Assembly: GCA_965237875.1 (NCBI GenBank)
Contig: CBDEGP010000001.1
Location: 558,001 to 622,000 of the forward strand
Direction: 5' to 3'
From: DAOUJI01 sp965237875
GTDB lineage: Bacteria; Chloroflexota; Dehalococcoidia; Lucifugimonadales; JAGWBF01
Length of the DNA stretch: 64,000 nucleotides
Shown: in pieces, positions 41,621-49,582 of the stretch
Position numbering within the stretch: the first letter of the stretch is position 1
Layout: every line of letters begins with the position of its first letter
Program-made: the position numbers and the translations under genes
The notes under the pieces: model-generated
The model's input: the letters and a program-made list of their open reading frames with translations, nothing else
Told to the model about the DNA's origin: nothing
Databases searched by the model: none

Positions 41621-42904
41621 CTAGGCTTCCTCGACTCCTGCTGGGGCAGTCATCGTGGTACCGGTCTGGGCCAGCGTGATGTACTGAGACACCCGGTCCT
41701 TGAACTCCTGTAACACCGTGTCGCCGTGAGGGTCGGAGGGGACGTCTCCGGTTGATATCTTCTCCTTGAGGTCCTCGAAGAGAACGTCTTCCGACTTGCC
41801 GTGGGGGATGTCAAAGAAGGCCCTGCCGAAGCTGGGAAGCTCGCCTGGACCGAAGTATCCCGTATCTCTGATGGAGTATCCCTCGAGCAGGTGGGTGCCC
41901 TTGCCAAGCACCTGGCCGGTGGACACGTAGTGGTCCATCACCGCTGGCATTCCGTAGCGTTGGACGGGGCAGGTCTTCATGCACACTGCGCAGCCGTCGT
42001 ACCGGGCCATGACGGGTCGGCAGCGTTTATAGATCAGCTTGTGCTTCTGGACGCCTCTCCACCAGACCTTGTCGCGCATCAGCGCCCGGCCCGGACATCT
42101 GTTCACGCACACCTGGCAAATGGAGCAGAAGGTGTGGATGCCGTAGTCTATGGGTTGGTCATGAGTGATCTCCGCGTCGGTGGTGATGATCATCAACCGC
42201 GCTCTGGAGCCGAAGTGGGGCGAGAGAAGCTGGCCGTTCGCGCCCAGCTGTCCGAGCCCGGCGGCCACAAACATGGGGATGTAAACGCCGCTGTTGTCGT
42301 TGGGGCTGTGGATCTGGGCGTGGTAGCCCATGCTGCGGATATGTTCGGCGAGGTCCAACGCCACTGCTCCCATAATCCGGTACACGCTGTGGTGGGGACC
42401 CTCTGCGAACAGGCTGGGGGCGGTCTGGGTGGGCTCGTAGTCCTGCTCCCAGGCCAAACATAAGGCATGGGGGTACTTGATCCATTCGCGCTTGGAAGAG
42501 AACGCGTAGCGCATGTCGTAGCGGGTGAACCCCGCTTCGGAGAACCCCAACTCGCGGGCCTTCAGTCTGATCTCTTCGGTGACGTCCTTGCCGAAGCTGG
42601 GCTCAACGGAAGGTTGGATGTCGCCGCTGTCCTTCGCAGCTTCTACGATGGGCTTATTGAGAACGTCGTGAATCCGCCGGTCAGCCAGCTGGTCCTCCTG
42701 ATAGACGGTCCAGACCCACTCCCTGTCTGCGGTGTACTCAATCTGCTGGCTCTCCAGGGGATACTCCCTGGAGTAGAAGTCCACCTCGCTGCGAAGCTGG
42801 ACGATGCCAGGCTCGTTTTCCAACTCCTCAGGCACGTTTATCGTGACTTCATTGTCTCCGTGCCTCCTGCCGGGACGGTTGACGGAATGGCCGACTTTCA
42901 GCAT
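41621..42904 (-). CDS. Reductive-dehalogenase/QueG-like iron-sulfur protein
   Basis: 427 aa. Two 4Fe-4S motifs are present: CSICQVCVNRCPG, and a second with an extended first gap (C-RPVMARYDG-CAVCMKTCP). Upstream, ELGFSEAGFTRYD and HSPNDNSGVYIPMFVAAGLG, then QLGANGQLLSPHFGSRARLM, are the corrinoid-binding core pattern shared by RdhA and epoxyqueuosine reductase QueG. It has no Tat signal peptide, so it is cytoplasmic, unlike respiratory RdhA. The long N-terminus without homology to QueG argues for an RdhA-like catabolic dehalogenase, or another B12-dependent reductase. GGAGGGG precedes the ATG. No RdhB anchor is adjacent. Confidence 0.82.
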   Translation of the reverse strand: MLKVGHSVNRPGRRHGDNEVTINVPEELENEPGIVQLRSEVDFYSREYPLESQQIEYTADREWVWTVYQEDQLADRRIHDVLNKPIVEAAKDSGDIQPSVEPSFGKDVTEEIRLKARELGFSEAGFTRYDMRYAFSSKREWIKYPHALCLAWEQDYEPTQTAPSLFAEGPHHSVYRIMGAVALDLAEHIRSMGYHAQIHSPNDNSGVYIPMFVAAGLGQLGANGQLLSPHFGSRARLMIITTDAEITHDQPIDYGIHTFCSICQVCVNRCPGRALMRDKVWWRGVQKHKLIYKRCRPVMARYDGCAVCMKTCPVQRYGMPAVMDHYVSTGQVLGKGTHLLEGYSIRDTGYFGPGELPSFGRAFFDIPHGKSEDVLFEDLKEKISTGDVPSDPHGDTVLQEFKDRVSQYITLAQTGTTMTAPAGVEEA

Positions 42905-43056
42905 TTCGCCCCTCCATTAAATCGGACCTTGCCGTTTATTGGTTCGCTGGAGTTTGGGGGGAGCAGGTCCTAGGTTGCCCTTATTGTCCGTTTGGCGGCG
43001 CCCATTGTCAAGCGGAACTGCGCCAAGGTCCGGCGGGTCGTCAGGTTCTCGTTGCG

Positions 43057-44745
43057 CTACGGGCGTTGGGCCGTCTTTCTGGCCACCATTGCGTCGGCCA
43101 GGGGACTCTGATGGGACCCTATCACTACGTTCAGCAACGACGGCTTGCCCGAACCCAAAGCTCTTCTCACGGCGGGAGCTATCTGCTCCCTTCTCGAAAC
43201 GGTCTCGCCGTGGCCTCCCAGCGTCGACACAAGCTGGTCGTAGGCCACATAACGCAGGTCGGTGTTGACGGCCCGCCCGTAGTAGGCCAGCTGAAAGTTC
43301 TTGTCAATGCCCCAGGTCGAGTCGTTTCCCAAGACCGTCGTGATGTCCAGGTTGAACCTCACCGCCGTATCGTATTCCATGGCATAGAACCCTATGGAGC
43401 CGTCTCCGATGAACAGGAACACGTTGGATTGGGGCCGGGCCAGCTTTGCGCCTAAGGCGTAGGGCAGGCCGCATCCAAGTTGGCTAAGAGGGCCCAGCCG
43501 CATCCAATGACCTAATTTCCTGGCTTTTAGATAGCACCTGCCCCACTGGACGTAGTCTCCGCCGTCGATGATTATCACGTCGTCCTCGCCGATGAGAGGT
43601 TCGACCTCGGAATATACGCTGATGGGGTGGAGGGGAGTCTCCTCGCCGCTGAAGGAGTCCAGATGGGCCCTCCAGCCGCTTGCGTCGGACTCCAACTGGT
43701 CCAGCCAGGCAGAGATGTCTCCGGCCCTGACTCCCTGGGCCTGCGCTTCGGCCAGCATCTGAGAGACCACCGCTCCGATGTCCCCCTGGACCCCTAGAGA
43801 CACTCCCCGGTTCTTCCCTATCTCGTCCGGCGAGGGGTCCACCTGGATAATCTTGGCCTCGGAGCTAAAGTAGGGCGGGGAGCCGTAGCGATAGCGGTGG
43901 TCCAGGCGCTTTCCCAGCAGCGCCACCACGTCGGCCTCTCTGAAACGCCTTGCGGCCGCGTTCAGAGCCGCGTCTCCGTAACCGAAGCAGAGGGGATGGT
44001 CGTCGGAAATCATGCCCCTGGCCTGCTCCACGGTGAACACCGGGATGCCCATGTGCTCGACAAAGTCCCGGAGCGCCGCGGGACTCAGCGAGTAGCGGGC
44101 CGCATTGGCCGCTATGACCACCGGCCGCTCCGCGTTGGACAGCAGTTCCACAGCCCGCTTGACCATATCGGGGTCGCCCTGGGGTCTGCCCAGGCTCCTG
44201 TATTCCGAAGGCCCATAGTGCGGGAGGTCTTCTTCAGAGCATTCTTGCTCCTGGATGTCTATGGGCATGGTCAGGCATACCGGGCCGGGCCTTCCCGACA
44301 ATGCAGTCCTGAATGCGGTGGCCGCCATGTCGGTAATGCGGCGGGCGTCGTGAATCAGCCACGCGCCCTTGGTCACGGGCGCCGCCAGGCTTACCTGGTC
44401 TATCTCCTGGAAGGCGTACATTCCCTTCTCGGGCAGCTCGGCGGAACCTGTGAGAAGGACCACGGGAGACTCAGAGGTGTAGATGTTGGGGAGGGCGGAC
44501 ATGGCATTGGCGAAGCCGGGTCCTCCCGTCACCAACGCCACGCCCGGTTGGCCCGTTATCCGGGCCCATGCGTCGGCCATGTGCATGGCTGCCGCTTCAT
44601 GCCGCGTGTCCACCAGCCGGATTCCCTCGTCCGCACATGCATCCACCAGGGGCAGGATGGTGTCGCCGACGATGGTGAAGATGGTGGTCACGCCCTCCAG
44701 CTTGAGGGCGCGAAGGAGCACGTGGGAGCCGGTGAGCTTGGGCAT
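43057..44745 (-). CDS. Thiamine-diphosphate-dependent enzyme (acetolactate synthase / oxalyl-CoA decarboxylase type)
   Basis: About 562 aa with the three-domain ThDP fold. The catalytic Glu is in DTRHEAAAMHMADAWAR, the Pyr domain has VTGGPGFANAMSALPNIYTS, and the PP domain has FIGDGSIGF with the Mg ligand Asn further on (VLGNDSTWG). This fits acetohydroxyacid synthase, oxalyl-CoA decarboxylase or benzoylformate decarboxylase relatives; no ilvN-type regulatory subunit is present, so a catabolic role is more likely. ATG 44745 has a perfect AGGAGG upstream; the longer frame from 44826 has none. Divergent context with modABC and a CoA-transferase. Confidence 0.86.
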   Translation of the reverse strand: MPKLTGSHVLLRALKLEGVTTIFTIVGDTILPLVDACADEGIRLVDTRHEAAAMHMADAWARITGQPGVALVTGGPGFANAMSALPNIYTSESPVVLLTGSAELPEKGMYAFQEIDQVSLAAPVTKGAWLIHDARRITDMAATAFRTALSGRPGPVCLTMPIDIQEQECSEEDLPHYGPSEYRSLGRPQGDPDMVKRAVELLSNAERPVVIAANAARYSLSPAALRDFVEHMGIPVFTVEQARGMISDDHPLCFGYGDAALNAAARRFREADVVALLGKRLDHRYRYGSPPYFSSEAKIIQVDPSPDEIGKNRGVSLGVQGDIGAVVSQMLAEAQAQGVRAGDISAWLDQLESDASGWRAHLDSFSGEETPLHPISVYSEVEPLIGEDDVIIIDGGDYVQWGRCYLKARKLGHWMRLGPLSQLGCGLPYALGAKLARPQSNVFLFIGDGSIGFYAMEYDTAVRFNLDITTVLGNDSTWGIDKNFQLAYYGRAVNTDLRYVAYDQLVSTLGGHGETVSRREQIAPAVRRALGSGKPSLLNVVIGSHQSPLADAMVARKTAQRP

Positions 44746-44820
44746 TCGGGCCTCCTGACGTATGGCTGTGGGATGGTTAGAGATTATAACCAAGGTATGC
44801 GGGAACGCAAAGACGCTAGG

Positions 44821-44872
44821 ACGCAATGGCGCAATGTCAGTAAGATGCCATTTGCGTCTTAGCGGTCTTGCG
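44821..44872. repeat. Direct repeat left of the GxxExxY gene
   Basis: ACGCAATGGCGCAATGTCAG, about ten bases, then TTTGCGTCTTAGCGGTCTTG. It recurs at 45287-45337 in the same orientation. Such cgcaa/ttgcg repeats are typical companions of GxxExxY genes. Confidence 0.8.
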
Positions 44873-44875
44873 CTG

Positions 44876-45256
44876 CTAAAGACCGTTGACTACCCGGTGG
44901 ATCCTGTCTTTTACCATGCGCTCGCCGAAGTTGACGACCAGGCCCAGCTTCATGCCCGACAAGCGCAAGTAGGTAAGCGTTTGGGCCTCGAATATTGGAT
45001 TGTACTTAGAGGTTGACTTACATTCTACAATCACTTTACAGCCGATAACCAAGTCAATCCTCAACCGTGCGGACAGTTCGACTCCCTTATAGACCAACGG
45101 CAACGAGACCTGTTGGCCTACGGCCAGTCCGGCTTGGCGCAATTCCCAGACTAATGCATCTTCGTAGACGCTTTCCAACAGTCCGGGACCGCCGAGGGTG
45201 CGGTGGACTTCAAGGGTGCAGCGGACGATTTCTCGGCTGATGTCGTTCTCAGTCAT
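44876..45256 (-). CDS. GxxExxY family protein
   Basis: 126 aa. The name motif is intact in GLLESVYEDALVWEL. The rest (LPLVYKGVELSARLRIDLVI, then VIVECKSTSKYNPIFEAQTL) has the D, ExK arrangement of a PD-(D/E)xK nuclease-like fold. The role of these proteins is unknown; they occur in many bacteria as solitary genes beside short repeats. Here it lies exactly between two 51-52 bp direct repeats. No promoter is obvious. Confidence 0.88.
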   Translation of the reverse strand: MTENDISREIVRCTLEVHRTLGGPGLLESVYEDALVWELRQAGLAVGQQVSLPLVYKGVELSARLRIDLVIGCKVIVECKSTSKYNPIFEAQTLTYLRLSGMKLGLVVNFGERMVKDRIHRVVNGL

Positions 45257-45286
45257 GACGAGAGGTTAGAAGGATACGGCCCCAGA

Positions 45287-45337
45287 ACGCAATGGCGCAA
45301 TGTCAATAAACAACCTTTGCGTCTTAGCGTCCTTGCG
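45287..45337. repeat. Direct repeat right of the GxxExxY gene
   Basis: Second copy of 44821-44872: same first 19 bases and the TTTGCGTCTTAGCG core, with a variable middle. Ends 15 bp before the modC stop. Confidence 0.8.
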
Positions 45338-45351
45338 TCGTTGCGTTAGGG

Positions 45352-46440
45352 TTAGCCCAGCACCATGATGGAGCTGGACTTGATGACAAGGTAGACGTCC
45401 TGCCCCTCACGCAGGTCCAGGGCGTCCAGCGCATCCGGCGTGACCTGCGCCATGAGGGGGGCGCCCACGTCGGCGAAGAGCAGCACGTCGTGGTCGATCC
45501 GGTGAATCGCTTCCAACCGCCCCTTGAGAATGTTCCGTGCGCTGATGCGTTCGGGTCTGTCCACGGCAATTATTATGTCCCCCGCCCGTATCCCGATGGA
45601 CAGCGTGTCCCCTACCGAGACTGAGTCGCTGAGGCCGGTGAGTCTCAAGGAAACTGTGCCCAGGGTTGCCGTAGTTAGACCGTTGGACGGGCCGCTGTCC
45701 GTCACCCGGACGTCGAGCAGGTTCTCCAGGCTTCCCAGATGAACAAGAGAGTGAACGTACGGCTCCAGCAGGACTTTTCGGGGTTCGTCGAAAGCCAGCT
45801 GGCGTCCGTTGGAGATCACCAGCGCCTGATGGGCCAGGGCCAGCGCCTCTGAGATGGAGTGGGAAACGTACACCATGGGCATGCCCAGGCTTCGATGAAG
45901 GTCTCCCAGGTATCGCAATACACGTCCGCGTAGGGCCATGTCCAGGGACCCCAGAGGCTCGTCCATGAGGAGCAACTCAGGGGATGCGGCTACGGCCCGG
46001 GCCAAGGCCACCCTCTGCTGCTCTCCGGCGGATAGGTTCTTGGGGCGCCGGTCCATCAGTCGGTCAAGGTCCAGCAAATTCACCAGATGTTGGGGATCGA
46101 CGTTTCGGCCTTCCGGGGGAGTCTGGTTGTAGCCGTACATAACGTTTTCCCTGACGCTCATGTGTGGAAACAGGAGTCCGTCCTGGAATACGTAGCCCAC
46201 CCGACGTCGTTCGGGAGGAAGGCTGACACGCGAACCGGAAGAGAATAGGGTTTTTCCCCTCAGCGCGATTTCGCCTTCGTCCGGGTCGATGAGTCCGGCG
46301 ATGGCGTTGAGTATGGTGGTCTTGCCGCTCCCGGACGGGCCGAAAATAGCCGTGACGCCGGCGCCGAACCGGCTGTCGATGCTCAGATGGAAGCCCGGGT
46401 AGGTCTTGCGGAGGATTAGGCTGAGGGTGGTGTCGTTCAT
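45352..46440 (-). CDS. modC: Molybdate ABC transporter ATP-binding protein ModC
   Basis: Energises molybdate import. 362 aa. Walker A is GPSGSGKTT, the signature is LSAGEQQRVALARA (LSAGE instead of LSGGQ), Walker B is LLLMDEPL, and the switch His is in VYVSHS. The C-terminal third is a TOBE/molybdate-binding domain (ISARNILKGRLEAIHRIDHD). Last gene of the modA-modB-modC operon on the minus strand, 26 bp after modB. Together with moaA and moaC in the window it points to molybdoenzymes in the cell. Confidence 0.94.
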   Translation of the reverse strand: MNDTTLSLILRKTYPGFHLSIDSRFGAGVTAIFGPSGSGKTTILNAIAGLIDPDEGEIALRGKTLFSSGSRVSLPPERRRVGYVFQDGLLFPHMSVRENVMYGYNQTPPEGRNVDPQHLVNLLDLDRLMDRRPKNLSAGEQQRVALARAVAASPELLLMDEPLGSLDMALRGRVLRYLGDLHRSLGMPMVYVSHSISEALALAHQALVISNGRQLAFDEPRKVLLEPYVHSLVHLGSLENLLDVRVTDSGPSNGLTTATLGTVSLRLTGLSDSVSVGDTLSIGIRAGDIIIAVDRPERISARNILKGRLEAIHRIDHDVLLFADVGAPLMAQVTPDALDALDLREGQDVYLVIKSSSIMVLG

Positions 46441-46466
46441 GGCGTGGGCGCAGTCAGTGACCCGTA

Positions 46467-47138
46467 TCAGGATGCGGAGGCTCGCCTCACAAGGAACTGG
46501 TGGGCCGTCAACGCCACCAAGGCCAGGACTAGAGAAGCGACGATCATTCTTACAGCCGCCGCCTCGTCTCCCACCTGGACCCGATTATATATCAACAGGG
46601 GTATGGTTTGCGTCTGGCCGGGGATGTTTCCCGCCACCATGATGGTGGCGCCGAACTCGCCGAGTCCTCGGGCGAAGGCAAGCAGTATGGCCGCTAGGAT
46701 TCCCCTGTGGGCCAAGGGCGCCGTCACGCGGAAGAAGGTCTTCATGGGGCCTGCGCCCAGGCTGCGCGAGGCCATCTCCAGGCGCGGGTCCACTCCGGCC
46801 ATAGCCACCTCTATCGTGCGCACCATCAGGGGCAGCGCCACCAGACCCGCCGCCAGCGCCGCCGCAACCCAGGTGAAAACCACGTCCACTCCGAAGAGCT
46901 TGTCCAGGACCCAGCCGACTGGCCCGCCGGAGCCAAGGACCAGCAGAAGGACGTAACCTGTGACTACGGGAGGAAGCACCAGGGGGAAAGAGACCAACGT
47001 GTCGATGATTGGCTTTCCCCTCATAGAGGACTTGGCCAGCAGCCATCCGATCCAAACTGCGACAGGGAACCCGAGAACCGTCCCCACGGCGGCTACTTGC
47101 AGCGAAAGCCCGATTATCTGAAGCTCACTGGCCGACAA
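46467..47138 (-). CDS. modB: Molybdate ABC transporter permease ModB
   Basis: Membrane channel of the molybdate importer. 223 aa with about five membrane helices. The EAA-loop region reads ASRSLGAGPMKTFFRVTAPL, and GLGEFGATIMVAGNIPGQTQ is the ModB fingerprint. The start is TTG 47138 with GGGA upstream. Middle gene of modABC. Confidence 0.94.
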   Translation of the reverse strand: MSASELQIIGLSLQVAAVGTVLGFPVAVWIGWLLAKSSMRGKPIIDTLVSFPLVLPPVVTGYVLLLVLGSGGPVGWVLDKLFGVDVVFTWVAAALAAGLVALPLMVRTIEVAMAGVDPRLEMASRSLGAGPMKTFFRVTAPLAHRGILAAILLAFARGLGEFGATIMVAGNIPGQTQTIPLLIYNRVQVGDEAAAVRMIVASLVLALVALTAHQFLVRRASAS

Positions 47139-47224
47139 TTCCCATACCTCACGGCCGGCGTCGAGTCGGGCCGACGGCAGCCAATCAGCCGGCCGGTCCC
47201 CCTGGCGCTCGACCCGGGTCTATT

Positions 47225-48043
47225 CTACTCCACTGAGGCGAATCCCCAACGTTCGAATATGGATACGCCCTCGGGGCTTTGCAGGAACTCCAGAAACTTA
47301 GCTGCGGAACCCGGACGGTCCGAGTCCTTTATCAGGGCTGACGGATAGAGGATGGGCGAGTGGCTCTCAGGGGGGATGTCTGCGGCGCTGACGAGACCGG
47401 CGGCCATGGCGTCCGTGCCGTAGACAATGCCAAAATCCAGGTTCCCTGTTTGAACATACGCCAAGGCCGCTCGGACATCGGGTCCGTATACAAGCCGTCC
47501 CTCCAGGGCCTTCCAGTATCCCAGATTCCTCAGCGCTTCTTCAGCGTACGTCCCGGCCGGCGCCAAGTCGGGGTCCGCAATGGCGATTCGATAGTCTCCA
47601 TCCGGCCTCAACAGCCTGTCCAAGAGCCCCGGCCCCTCGGCGGCAGCCGACTGTGCGGCGAAGTCCTTGGAGCGAGCCGCCAGCACGAGCCGGTTGGTGA
47701 GGAGGTCTACCCTTGTGCCCTCGGCCAACAGTCCCGCCGTCTCCAAACGGTCCATAGGAATTGGCCCAGCCGACAGAAAGACGTCCACCGGAGCTCCCTT
47801 GATGATCTGCTGGGCCAGGGACGCGGATCCCCCGAAGTTGAACCGTACTTGGATTCCCTCCAGCTCCTCGAATCGCTGTCCCAGCTCTTCCATGACGCCG
47901 GTCAGGCTGGCGGCGGCGGAAACGAGTATGCCGCCGCGGGCGGAGCCGCAGGCCGGCAGCGCCAACGCAAGGACGAGGCTTAACGCAATGAAGAGCCGAA
48001 CAGGGGACCGCATAGCGCCAGGCTGACGGGTTCCTTGTTTCAC
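47225..48043 (-). CDS. modA: Molybdate-binding lipoprotein ModA
   Basis: Captures molybdate outside the membrane and delivers it to ModBC. 272 aa. N-terminal lipoprotein signal ends in LPACGS. The mature part has VSAAASLTGVMEELGQRF, FNFGGSASLAQQI and APVDVFLSAG, the oxyanion-binding pattern of ModA, and ends with FLEFLQSPEGVSIFERWGF. Start is GTG 48043 or ATG 48013; both keep the signal. First gene of the operon; modB starts 86 bp later. Confidence 0.93.
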   Translation of the reverse strand: MKQGTRQPGAMRSPVRLFIALSLVLALALPACGSARGGILVSAAASLTGVMEELGQRFEELEGIQVRFNFGGSASLAQQIIKGAPVDVFLSAGPIPMDRLETAGLLAEGTRVDLLTNRLVLAARSKDFAAQSAAAEGPGLLDRLLRPDGDYRIAIADPDLAPAGTYAEEALRNLGYWKALEGRLVYGPDVRAALAYVQTGNLDFGIVYGTDAMAAGLVSAADIPPESHSPILYPSALIKDSDRPGSAAKFLEFLQSPEGVSIFERWGFASVE

Positions 48044-48087
48044 TAAGCCTTGCTTCAGGTTGGACGGGGCGCCACGCGGGCGTGACG

Positions 48088-49272
48088 TTAGATGGCGCCC
48101 TCTTCCTTGAGCTTGGCGATGTCTTCCATGCCGTATCCCAGGTCGGTAAGTATCTCCTCGCTGTGCTCACCGTGCTCCGGCGGGCTGCGGCGGTAGCTGG
48201 GAGGAGTGTCTGAGAGCTTGAGCGGGCTTCCGGGCACCTTCAGGTCCGGCACCCTGGGATGGGGCAGGTCGACCATCATTTCCCGGGCCAACACCTGCGG
48301 GTCCACGACAACCTCGGACACCCGGTTGATGGGCCCCACCGGCACTCCGGCCTCCGTAATGATATCGACCCACTCGGCGGTGGTCTTGGACTTCATGTGC
48401 TCACTGAGTATGGAGACGATTTCGGCCCTGTTCTCGACCCGGAGAGTGTTGGTCTGGAACTTTGGATGGTCGATTAGGTCTTCCCGCCCAATGGCCGGGC
48501 AGAGCCGCCGCCATAGGCCGTCGTTGCCGCATCCGATGATGAAGAACCCGTCGGAGGAAGGGAAAGCCTGGTATGGCACCAGGCTGGGATGTCCTGAGCC
48601 AAGCCTGCCGGGAACGCGTCCAGTCGCCAGGTAGCCCACTGCGTGGTAGCTCATCACCGCCACCTGACCCTCCAGCAGGGACGCCTCTACGTATTGGCCC
48701 TTGCCCGTGTGCTCGCGGTTGTACAACGCGGTGACGATCGAGCCGTAGGCCATCATGCCGGTGAACAGGTCCACCAGAGAGTATCCCGTCCGCAGCGGCG
48801 GGCCGTCCGGCTCTCCGGTGGTGCTCATCAGTCCGCTGTACCCCTGGATGATGAGGTCGTAACCGGGCTTGTCGGCTAGGGGGCCCGTGCGGCCATACCC
48901 CGATACGGAGCAGTAGACTATCCGGGGGTTTAGCTCGCTTATCACGTCGTAGCCGAGGCCCATGCGGTCGGCGGTGCCGGTCCGCAGCGATTCAAGCATC
49001 ACGTCGGCGTCCTTGGCCAGGTCCTTGAATATCTGCACCGACCTCTGGTCCTTCAGGTTCAAGGTCAAGCTGCGTTTGTTCCGGTTGAAGGCAAGAAACT
49101 GGGTCCCCACGTCGTTCCAGAAAGGAGTCCAGTTCCTGGTCTCGTCGCCCTGGCCGGGCTCCTCCACCTTGATGACGTCGGCGCCCATGTCGCCCAGGAA
49201 CATGGTGCAGAAGGGTCCGGCCAGGGTCCGTGTGATGTCGAGTACCTTTATTCCATCAAGCGCTGAGGCCAC
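48088..49272 (-). CDS. Family III (CaiB/BaiF) CoA-transferase
   Basis: About 394 aa. N-terminal ALDGIKVLDITRTLAGPFCT, then LGDMGADVIKVEEPGQGDE and FNRNKRSLTLNLK are typical. The active-site Asp is present in KPGYDLIIQGYSG, unlike the paralogue at 5804. The glycine loop region and GKGQYVEASLLEGQ are intact. It resembles formyl-CoA or succinyl-CoA-dependent transferases; substrate unknown. GTG 49272 follows CGGAGG and is preferred to TTG 49293. Lies between modA and the PEP-mutase family gene on the other strand. Confidence 0.92.
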   Translation of the reverse strand: MASALDGIKVLDITRTLAGPFCTMFLGDMGADVIKVEEPGQGDETRNWTPFWNDVGTQFLAFNRNKRSLTLNLKDQRSVQIFKDLAKDADVMLESLRTGTADRMGLGYDVISELNPRIVYCSVSGYGRTGPLADKPGYDLIIQGYSGLMSTTGEPDGPPLRTGYSLVDLFTGMMAYGSIVTALYNREHTGKGQYVEASLLEGQVAVMSYHAVGYLATGRVPGRLGSGHPSLVPYQAFPSSDGFFIIGCGNDGLWRRLCPAIGREDLIDHPKFQTNTLRVENRAEIVSILSEHMKSKTTAEWVDIITEAGVPVGPINRVSEVVVDPQVLAREMMVDLPHPRVPDLKVPGSPLKLSDTPPSYRRSPPEHGEHSEEILTDLGYGMEDIAKLKEEGAI

Positions 49273-49339
49273 TTTTACCTCCGGGTGGACCAATTGAACA
49301 TTTTCGAGCAGTCAGCATTATATCATGTCTTTAGGGGCT

Positions 49340-49510
49340 GCTCTCCTCTGCGCTCAGGGCCTTTCGATTATCTCAGACCCTTCCTTCTTTCCGTTCGCCC
49401 CCGTATCGAGTACTGGGCAGGCTCTGAGCTTGTCGAAGGGTGGTTCGACTGGCTCGCCACGAACGTGGCAAACAAGCCATCTCACTATCGAAAGACCCTG
49501 CCCTGCGTCG
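49340..49510. repeat. Mosaic intergenic repeat, copy 7
   Basis: GGGCCTTTCGATTATCTCAG, CCGTTCGCCCCCGTATCGAG, GGTTCGACTGGCTCGCCACG, and an end module CACTATCGAAAGACCCTG. It occupies the 310-bp divergent gap 49273-49582 together with the promoter below. Confidence 0.65.
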
Positions 49511-49517
49511 CGCGCCC

Positions 49518-49546
49518 TTGACCTTGACCGCCTCCGCGCCTAATAT
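49518..49546 (+). promoter_or_regulatory. Candidate promoter of the PEP-mutase family gene
   Basis: TTGACC (49518-49523), 17 bp, TAATAT (49541-49546), directly after the repeat. Confidence 0.45.
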
Positions 49547-49582
49547 GGCCCCGTGTCTAAAATGGCCGCTAGGAGGCGTTCC

